The notes beneath the pieces were generated by a model. The model worked only from the letters and a program-made list of their open reading frames with translations, was not told the origin of the DNA and did no database searches. From positions 1 through 5,832 of the forward strand of contig JAQBUV010000120.1 of assembly GCA_027623815.1 (NCBI GenBank): 5,832 nt of DNA. The letters are read 5' to 3'. Each line of letters starts with the position of its first letter. The stretch's first letter is position 1. Both the position numbers and the translations under genes were made by a program. Shown one piece after another: positions 1 to 4,125 of this stretch. The stretch comes from Casp-Chloro-G3 sp002816715. GTDB taxonomy: Bacteria; Chloroflexota; Dehalococcoidia; Lucifugimonadales; UBA3495.

Positions 1-1
1 C

Positions 2-82
2 AAATTTGAGGAAATGGTTGGCAATGGATTGGCGATTCTCGTTTTCGATGGGGACGGCATGAAAATTTACAGGGTTTCGTGA
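2..82 (+). CDS. C-terminal tail of an unidentified protein (partial, 5' end outside window)
   Basis: An open frame enters from the left edge and runs 26 codons to a TGA at 80-82. The tail reads KFEEMVGNGLAILVFDG followed by DGMKIYRVS. The alternation of hydrophobic and charged residues, ending in a short beta-like segment, looks like genuine protein. The other two + frames stop earlier, at 7-9 and 58-60. It is followed after 54 bases by the next gene, and a separate promoter lies in that gap, so it is probably a different transcription unit. I do not recognise the family and the fragment is too short to assign one. The call rests only on openness and composition. Confidence 0.4.
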   Translation, partial: KFEEMVGNGLAILVFDGDGMKIYRVS

Positions 83-94
83 TACAACAGAAAG

Positions 95-125
95 GTGGCA
101 TTTTTGCTTGCCCCGGCCCTATAAT
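95..125 (+). promoter_or_regulatory. Promoter of the ytxG-like/ytxH-like pair, nearly leaderless
   Basis: A perfect -10 box TATAAT lies at 120-125. The best -35 match is GTGGCA at 95-100, four of six bases of TTGACA, with a long 19-base spacer. A normal start point, six to seven bases past the -10 box, would fall near 132. That leaves only about five untranslated bases before the ATG at 137. No clear Shine-Dalgarno sequence precedes that ATG. A small inverted repeat, GGCA-N8-TGCC (97-112), sits between the two boxes and could be a protein site. The -10 box is clear; the -35 box and the start point are inferred. Confidence 0.5.
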
Positions 126-136
126 AAAGTGGTACT

Positions 137-421
137 ATGAGCGCCGTTGAGATTATAGCTCTGATCCGGGACATAATAATAATCGTCGCCTCTGGAGTTC
201 CCATTGTAATTCTCCTGGGTGTCGGCTACGTGTTGCTGCGTCTATATCCTTCGATCAAGCGGACTACTCAGAACGTAGAACAGAGCTCTAGTATCATTCA
301 TAACTTCGTATCACAGCCTTTGAGTCTGATCGGCGCGGTGGTGGAATTGTTAAATCGCGGCTTGGGGATGTTGGAAACATTCAGAAAACGAGAACGGAGG
401 AACGAAGATGGCGAAGACTAG
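137..421 (+). CDS. Small single-span membrane protein, YtxG/DUF948-like
   Basis: This 94-residue protein has one strongly hydrophobic segment at about residues 12-36 (DIIIIVASGVPIVILLGVGY). A predicted cytosolic helix follows, with polar and hydrophobic residues alternating (KRTTQNVEQSSSIIHNFV), then a charged tail rich in Arg, Lys and Glu. This layout of one N-terminal membrane helix plus an amphipathic helix resembles DUF948 proteins such as Bacillus YtxG. It is shorter than usual for that family, so the match is by topology and context only. In Bacillus, ytxG is followed by ytxH, and here too the next gene is YtxH-like, overlapping by 14 bases in another frame. The start is the first ATG after the promoter; its ribosome-binding site is poor. 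A role in envelope stress or as a membrane anchor for its partner is inference. Confidence 0.75.
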   Translation: MSAVEIIALIRDIIIIVASGVPIVILLGVGYVLLRLYPSIKRTTQNVEQSSSIIHNFVSQPLSLIGAVVELLNRGLGMLETFRKRERRNEDGED

Positions 422-644
422 CAATTTTCTAACCGGACTGTTGGCTGGGGCGGTCGTCGGCGCTGTAGCCGGGCTGATTCTGGCCCCCAAACCCGGTAAG
501 GAGACCAGAGAGTTAGTTGGTACCCGCACCAACGAAATTAGAAATCGGGCGGGGTACTATGTCGAGAATGTGAGAGGGCGGTTCAAGCGTGAGTCGGACG
601 AGGATGCTATCGAAATCCACTCAGATAATGGGGTTCAGGGCTAG
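408..644 (+). CDS. YtxH-domain (gas-vesicle-protein-like) small membrane protein
   Basis: This 78-residue protein begins MAKTSNFLTGLLAGAVVGAV and carries the YtxH hallmark: a glycine/alanine-rich hydrophobic helix (about residues 7-25) followed by GLILAPKPGKETRE. The rest is a charged, probably helical tail (residues 28-63) and an acidic end. YtxH family members are often called general stress or gas-vesicle-like proteins; their biochemical function is unknown. The ATG at 408 has a good Shine-Dalgarno sequence, GGAGG at 396-400 with a 7-base gap, inside the end of the upstream gene. The two genes overlap by 14 bases, which suggests coupled translation and joint action at the membrane. The stop codon lies inside an 8-bp hairpin stem. 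It is at the short end of the family but looks complete. Confidence 0.85.
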   Translation: MAKTSNFLTGLLAGAVVGAVAGLILAPKPGKETRELVGTRTNEIRNRAGYYVENVRGRFKRESDEDAIEIHSDNGVQG

Positions 645-667
645 CTCTCAGCACCGCTAAGCTAGCC
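639..667 (+). other. Perfect 8-bp hairpin overlapping the ytxH-like stop codon
   Basis: GGCTAGCT (639-646) and AGCTAGCC (660-667) are exact reverse complements around a 13-base loop. The TAG stop codon at 642-644 lies in the left arm. No T-run follows, so it is not a standard terminator. It may protect the 3' end of the small operon's mRNA or act with the terminator about 45 bases downstream. Confidence 0.5.
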
Positions 668-711
668 AGGTGATGCCAAATATTAAAGCTGCCCCCAAGG
701 CGTGCAAAACT

Positions 712-746
712 AACGAAGTCGGCTCATGTTGGGTCGGCTTCGTTTT
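712..746. terminator. Intrinsic terminator shared by the convergent ytxH-like and pheA units
   Basis: The left arm at 712-725 pairs with the right arm at 731-744 around the loop ATGTT. The stem has 14 pairs, and on the + transcript three of them are G-U. The right arm runs into TTTT (743-746), and AAAAC (706-710) precedes the left arm. On the - transcript the three G-U pairs become C-A or A-C mismatches, leaving 11 Watson-Crick pairs followed by TTAGTTTT. It should therefore stop transcription in both directions but be more stable for the + strand genes. It lies between stop codons at 644 (+) and 757 (-). Confidence 0.8.
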
Positions 747-756
747 AGGGTAGGTG

Positions 757-1584
757 TCAGTTATCCCACCGGGGGTAAGACCCCAGCACTTTCAGCAACG
801 TAACGGTGGAGGATAGAGCTTCAATTGCCTCTTTGACCATCCGGTCTTCCCGGTGGCCTTCGCAATCAATCAAGAAAATGTACTGCCCCAAGGTCTCCTT
901 TGTGGGCCTGGACTCAATCTTGGCCAAGTTGATATTCCGCTTGGCGAACTCACCCAATGCCCCATAAAGCGACCCCGGCGCATCCCTCTCAAAAGAGAAG
1001 CAAAGAGACGTTTTATCGCGACCGGTGGGCGCATGGTCTGATTTATTCAAAACGGCGAAACGGGTAACGTTGTTGGGATTGTCTTGTATGTCCCGCCCGA
1101 TAATCTCAACATCGTAGAGTTCGGCGGCCCGCCGGGGGGAGATTGACGCGGCAGGCACGCTGCTCTCCTGCATATCAGTAACCGCGGATATGGTGCTCAA
1201 TGAAGCGGTTCGCTCCGCTTGCGGGAAACACCTTTCCAGGAAGTTTCGGCATTGGCCCAGCGCCTGTGGGTGGGAGTAGATTACCTGAACATTGGGGGCG
1301 CGGGTGCCTGGTTTCGCCATCAGGTAGTGCTCAATCGGCAGGACGACTTCATTGTAAATGGACAGCCCGGCCTGACTGATCAACAAGTCGAGAGTAAAAG
1401 TCACCGAACCTTCTAGACTGTTTTCAATGGGTACTACGCCCTGATCGGTGACTCCGGAGGAGACCGCCAACCCCACCGCCGCTATGGTTGGAAAAGGTTG
1501 TAAATCGGCCTGGGAATCATACTTTAGAGCCGCCTCCTCGGTGTAGGTACCCACCGGGCCAAGGAATGCGATGCGCTTGACCAT
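757..1584 (-). CDS. pheA: Prephenate dehydratase, monofunctional, with ACT domain
   Basis: The enzyme converts prephenate to phenylpyruvate with loss of water and CO2, the committed step to phenylalanine. The 275-residue protein has the normal single-function length and no chorismate mutase domain. Catalytic-domain signatures are GPVGTYTE (9-16), VVPIENSLEGSV (50-61), SHPQALGQC (104-112) and DNPNNVTRFAVL (168-179), whose TRF contains the key threonine. The C-terminal ACT domain (about 192-270) has the GSLYGAL segment (204-210) and the ESRP motif (224-227), so feedback inhibition by phenylalanine is expected. The ATG has a GGAG site seven bases upstream, and that GGAG lies in the last codons of the upstream RCK gene only two bases away, so the two are translationally coupled. 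Being last in an operon of Usp and RCK regulators, rather than with other aromatic genes, is unusual. Confidence 0.97.
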   Translation of the reverse strand: MVKRIAFLGPVGTYTEEAALKYDSQADLQPFPTIAAVGLAVSSGVTDQGVVPIENSLEGSVTFTLDLLISQAGLSIYNEVVLPIEHYLMAKPGTRAPNVQVIYSHPQALGQCRNFLERCFPQAERTASLSTISAVTDMQESSVPAASISPRRAAELYDVEIIGRDIQDNPNNVTRFAVLNKSDHAPTGRDKTSLCFSFERDAPGSLYGALGEFAKRNINLAKIESRPTKETLGQYIFLIDCEGHREDRMVKEAIEALSSTVTLLKVLGSYPRWDN

Positions 1585-1586
1585 CT

Positions 1587-2246
1587 CTACACTCCGGTCA
1601 GAATTTCGTACAAAGTATGCTCTTCGCCGGTCATGGTCACTGCCACCACTTCATCCTCGCTTTCCAAAACCAGCTCATTAGAAGGCAAATTTGCTCCGTC
1701 TTTTTTGACGACCAGCGAAATAAAACTGTGGGGAGGAAGTTCCACTTCATCTAATCTCTTGCCGACAACGCCCGAGTCGGCGGGTATCGACACGCTGACT
1801 AGCTCAAGATCAGGAACTCTTGGGTTCATTAAATGCAGCAAAGGCCGTCCGGGGACCCCTTCTTCCAGAGCCGTTACCATCAGGTGGGTGGCGTTGACCA
1901 CCACGTCAATCCCCAGAACTTCAAACAACGGTTCGTTCTTGGTGTCCTTGATGATCGACATGGTGTGCGGGACCTGGAACACGTGCTTGGCAATTTGGCA
2001 AGCCACCAGGTTGGTTTCATCCAGGTCGGCGGCTCCGACAAATACGTCGGCCCGGGCAGTGCCTGCCGACTTGAGGATTCGCTCGTCGGTGCCATCCCCT
2101 TCAATCACCACGCTACCCAGTTCATCCCATAACAACTGACATCGGGTTTGGTTTTTCTCTACAACCGTCACTTCATGACCGGCAGTCAAAAGCACCTTGG
2201 TCAAGTGATAGCCAACTGAGCTGCAACCTACAATTACTATATACAT
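1587..2246 (-). CDS. TrkA-family RCK protein (RCK_N + RCK_C)
   Basis: Proteins of this family are cytosolic NAD(H)- or ATP-binding gating subunits of K+ transporters. In these 219 residues the Rossmann-like RCK_N domain spans about 1-120: MYIVIVGCSSVGYHL, an acidic residue at the end of strand two (VVEKN), EGDGTDERIL (49-58), DETNLVACQIAKHVF (76-90) and FEVLGIDVVVNAT (108-120). RCK_C covers about 145-219 (VSIPADSGVVGKRLDEVELPP...). The nucleotide loop reads GCSSVG, with serine in place of the second glycine of GxGxxG, so affinity or cofactor choice may differ. No membrane subunit is encoded in this operon. The start lies five bases after the upstream stop and has no evident Shine-Dalgarno sequence, so it may depend on re-initiating ribosomes. 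It shares many residues with the 135-residue neighbour, suggesting an old tandem duplication. Confidence 0.93.
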   Translation of the reverse strand: MYIVIVGCSSVGYHLTKVLLTAGHEVTVVEKNQTRCQLLWDELGSVVIEGDGTDERILKSAGTARADVFVGAADLDETNLVACQIAKHVFQVPHTMSIIKDTKNEPLFEVLGIDVVVNATHLMVTALEEGVPGRPLLHLMNPRVPDLELVSVSIPADSGVVGKRLDEVELPPHSFISLVVKKDGANLPSNELVLESEDEVVAVTMTGEEHTLYEILTGV

Positions 2247-2251
2247 CTAGG

Positions 2252-2659
2252 TTAGTCTAAGCGAATGGCTTGTTGAATGTCGTTAAACAAATTCAAGATT
2301 GAAAACCCCACCACCTCTAGGCCGAGGCCGGAGTAGAGTTGCTGAAGCTGGGGGCTATCCAAACGGCACACCACCTGAGGGACATTGTAGATATGCTTTG
2401 CGACTTGAGCCACTAGAGCATTTTGGAGTTCGTCGTCAGAAATGGCTAGGAAGAGTTCAGTTGAGTTGATGTGCGCCTCTTGCAAATAGTCATGCATCAT
2501 TGGATCGGCAATCAGAACACCTTTAATTTGGGGTTCCTCCACAACCGAATCCAACCGGCTCATGTCTGAGTCCAGCGCGGTAACGGTATAGCCAGACTGT
2601 ACTAGTTGGGGAGCCAGCATGCTGGCCAAACGCCCGCAGCCGTAGATGATTGCATCCAT
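2252..2659 (-). CDS. Stand-alone RCK_N (TrkA-N) NAD-binding protein
   Basis: This 135-residue protein consists of a single RCK_N domain: MDAIIYGCGRLASMLAPQLV holds the GxGxxA loop, TALDSD ends strand two with the ribose-binding aspartate, and DDELQNALVAQVAKHIYNVP and LYSGLGLEVV match the later strands and helices. The usual GD after strand three is AD here (51-52). It ends at IQQAIRLD without an RCK_C domain. The frame stays open to 2896, but those 79 extra codons lie antisense-free across the end of the Usp gene and match nothing. The ATG at 2659 begins the domain exactly, follows the Usp stop by 11 bases and has AGGG about seven bases upstream. It probably pairs with the 219-residue RCK protein to form a mixed ring; that is inference. 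Confidence 0.88.
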   Translation of the reverse strand: MDAIIYGCGRLASMLAPQLVQSGYTVTALDSDMSRLDSVVEEPQIKGVLIADPMMHDYLQEAHINSTELFLAISDDELQNALVAQVAKHIYNVPQVVCRLDSPQLQQLYSGLGLEVVGFSILNLFNDIQQAIRLD

Positions 2660-2670
2660 AATTACCCTGT

Positions 2671-3123
2671 TTACCCTCGGGACAAAGCCGGCGCCGGAAT
2701 ACGTTCCCGCCACAAAATAACTTGGCAGGGCGCGTGTTCCAGTATATAGGTTGGAGTGGCCCCCAGGGTAGAGGAACCCAAGCGATGGCGATAGGGCACA
2801 CCAAGAACAATCATTTCCATCTGCCGGTCTTCCGCTTCCAAGGTGATGGCTGGACCGGCGTACCTGGCCTGCAATAGTTGAGCATGTACCTTGCACTTCT
2901 CTTCTTCGGCTACCGACTCCAAGCGGGCCAATACGTGCTCCCCTACATTGTCTTCTCGAACGAACTCAGTGCTGAGGGAGAATTCCATGGGGACTTCGGT
3001 GACGTAGATAGCATGGAGCTCGGCTTTGCTGTGTCGGGCCAACTGGCAGGCCCAGCGAAATGCCGCTTCACTGACGGGAGTATCATCTACCGGAACCAGA
3101 ATTCGCTTGCCGTTCAAACGCAT
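2671..3123 (-). CDS. Universal stress protein (UspA family)
   Basis: This 150-residue, single Usp domain protein is probably cytosolic and dimeric. The first strand and nucleotide loop are KRILVPVDDTPVSEAAFRWA (6-25), with the conserved aspartate in VDD. The C-terminal part, IVLGVPYRHRLGSSTLGATPT (105-125) followed by YILEHAPCQVILW, matches the family's G-2x-G-9x-G(S/T) ATP motif in position but not fully in sequence: the second glycine is Tyr111 and the final S/T is Ala122. ATP binding may therefore be weak or lost. It is first in the operon, about 50 bases below the promoter. AAAGG lies 11 bases before the ATG, a rather distant ribosome-binding site. Usp domains are often fused or adjacent to ion and amino-acid transporters and RCK domains, so a sensor role beside the two RCK proteins fits. 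Confidence 0.92.
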   Translation of the reverse strand: MRLNGKRILVPVDDTPVSEAAFRWACQLARHSKAELHAIYVTEVPMEFSLSTEFVREDNVGEHVLARLESVAEEEKCKVHAQLLQARYAGPAITLEAEDRQMEMIVLGVPYRHRLGSSTLGATPTYILEHAPCQVILWRERIPAPALSRG

Positions 3124-3167
3124 GTTGAAATAGACCTTTTACCAGGTTGATTAATAGTTGGGCAGCC

Positions 3168-3180
3168 TTGCCCCAGGCAA
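3168..3180. promoter_or_regulatory. Palindrome at the predicted start point of the usp operon
   Basis: TTGCC-N3-GGCAA is a perfect 5-bp inverted repeat. It abuts the -10 box (3181-3186) and covers the expected transcription start near 3174. It could be an operator, or a small hairpin at the very 5' end of the mRNA that protects it. No regulator is encoded next to it. Confidence 0.35.
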
Positions 3181-3208
3181 ATTATAAAGAGAGATTGCGT
3201 AATTGCAA
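3181..3208 (-). promoter_or_regulatory. Promoter of the usp-RCK-RCK-pheA operon
   Basis: Read on the - strand, TTGCAA (3208-3203, four of six bases of the -35 consensus) is followed by 16 bases and a perfect TATAAT (3186-3181). The predicted start near 3174 gives a 5' leader of about 50 bases before the usp ATG at 3123. No other promoter is evident before the later genes, whose gaps are 11, 5 and 2 bases, so this one probably serves all four. A 16-base palindrome overlaps the -35 box. Confidence 0.65.
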
Positions 3209-3209
3209 T
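3194..3209. promoter_or_regulatory. Palindrome ATTGC-N6-GCAAT over the -35 box, possible operator
   Basis: ATTGC (3194-3198) and GCAAT (3205-3209) are exact reverse complements separated by six bases. Together they cover the -35 hexamer and part of the spacer of the usp operon promoter. The size and spacing suit a homodimeric helix-turn-helix regulator, and binding here would block RNA polymerase. The regulator is unknown; the site is seen, its role is inferred. Confidence 0.4.
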
Positions 3210-3269
3210 GACCAAACTGTCTGAAGATAGCATAGCCGCGACTCTGTGCGGTAATCCTTTGACTGAATG

Positions 3270-3385
3270 GCCTATCTAAAAACTCCACCGATTGAAGCGG
3301 GTTATCCTTCGACAAGTTCAGGATGAGCGTTTAGGAAGTCTGCCCCCGCCTGTGGTGAGCTTATCGAACCACTTTTTGAATAGGC
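3270..3385. repeat. REPIN-like short repeat element with terminal inverted repeats
   Basis: Two 21-base hairpin units lie in opposite orientation. Unit one (3304-3324) is ATCCT / core TCGACAAGTTC / AGGAT. Unit two (3352-3372, read on the - strand) is GTGGT / core TCGATAAGCTC / ACCAC. The 11-base cores differ at two pyrimidines, while the 5-bp stems differ completely yet pair perfectly in both units. The outer ends GCCTATCTAAAAA (3270-3282) and TTTTTGAATAGGC (3373-3385) are inverted repeats matching at 11 of 13 positions. From memory, repeats built on TTCGACAAGCTCA are common in environmental bacterial genomes; I could not check this. The element lies 17 bases past the ktrA stop and may also end or protect that transcript. 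No transposase is present. Confidence 0.7.
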
Positions 3386-3402
3386 TCAAAATTGCCAGCT
3401 CA

Positions 3403-4113
3403 TCAACGTGGGGCTCCGCTGGCGCCAACCACCACGGGGGGCAGTTCCTTAGCGTCTGAATGGAGCTTGGCTATTTGGTCGTTCCGACCGGCGATGATTA
3501 GCTGGTCGCCTGGCTTAATGTCTTCATCTTTGGAGGGGTTTAGAATGTAGGTACGGCCTCTCCTGATGGCGAGAACCACCACACCATATTTGCTTTGCGG
3601 GCCGCCCAGCCCCGCTTCATCCAGGGTATGGCGCAGCATCTCCTCAGGAGGATGCACTTTGCTGATCCCAGAGCCGGGAGACAGCTCCATGAAGTCTACG
3701 ATGCCAGCGTTGAAATCGATGTGGGCGAATCGGCGGGCGCTTTCCGCCTCCGGATAAACCACTTTGTCGGCACCAATTCTCTCCAGCGCGTCGCCGTGCA
3801 CCTGGGTGGCGGCGCGGGCGATGATGAAGGGAATAGACAAGCTTTTCAGCAATACGGTTATCAGGATGCTGGCCTGAATGTTCTCGCTCCCCAGCGCGAC
3901 GATGGCGACGTCGAAGTCGGACACGCCCAACTCCCGAAGCACCGACTCGTTGGTGGCGTCGGCGCGCACCGCGTAGGTGATTTGGCCCAGCATATCCTGA
4001 ATCTTGCCCTCCTCGTTATCAATGGCCAGCACGTCGTGACCGGCCTGATAAAGTTCCCGGGCAACGGTTGCGCCGAAGCGCCCCATGCCAATGACGCAGA
4101 CTTGTTTCTTCAT
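3403..4113 (-). CDS. ktrA: K+ uptake regulatory subunit KtrA (RCK_N + RCK_C)
   Basis: This cytosolic subunit forms an octameric ring that binds ATP/ADP or NAD(H) and gates the KtrB pore. The 236-residue protein starts MKKQVCVIGMGRFGATVARE with an intact GxGxxG loop. The acidic end of strand two follows (AIDNEE, 30-35), then ADATNESVLRELGVSDFDVAI (51-71) and RIGADKVVYPE (112-122), completing RCK_N by about residue 135. RCK_C spans about 140-220 (KVHPPEEML..., YGVVVLAIRRGRTYILNP, IKPGDQLIIAGRNDQI); in several species this domain binds cyclic di-AMP. Length fits KtrA/KtrC (about 220 residues), with a short Pro/Val/Gly tail added. It follows ktrB by 12 bases and has a strong GGAGG six bases before its ATG. 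ktrB before ktrA reverses the order found in some bacteria. Confidence 0.95.
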   Translation of the reverse strand: MKKQVCVIGMGRFGATVARELYQAGHDVLAIDNEEGKIQDMLGQITYAVRADATNESVLRELGVSDFDVAIVALGSENIQASILITVLLKSLSIPFIIARAATQVHGDALERIGADKVVYPEAESARRFAHIDFNAGIVDFMELSPGSGISKVHPPEEMLRHTLDEAGLGGPQSKYGVVVLAIRRGRTYILNPSKDEDIKPGDQLIIAGRNDQIAKLHSDAKELPPVVVGASGAPR

Positions 4114-4125
4114 GGAAATCCTCCG

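Noticed and set aside
95..109. A possible sigma-54 promoter (TGGCA ... TTGCT) upstream of the first small gene.
   Set aside because: The distance from GG to GC is 9 bases instead of the required 12, and a perfect TATAAT lies just downstream.
1633..2139. A 168-residue + strand frame opposite the 219-residue RCK gene.
   Set aside because: It is rich in Ser/Thr/Arg with no domain, and the - strand frame is clearly coding.
2660..2896. An upstream extension of the 135-residue RCK protein by 79 residues.
   Set aside because: It overlaps the end of the Usp gene in another frame, matches no domain, and the ATG at 2659 starts exactly at the first strand of RCK_N with a nearby AGGG.
3352..3377. Unit two of the repeat followed by TTTTT as a + strand terminator.
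   Set aside because: No + strand gene lies upstream, and the T-run is part of the terminal inverted repeat of the element.
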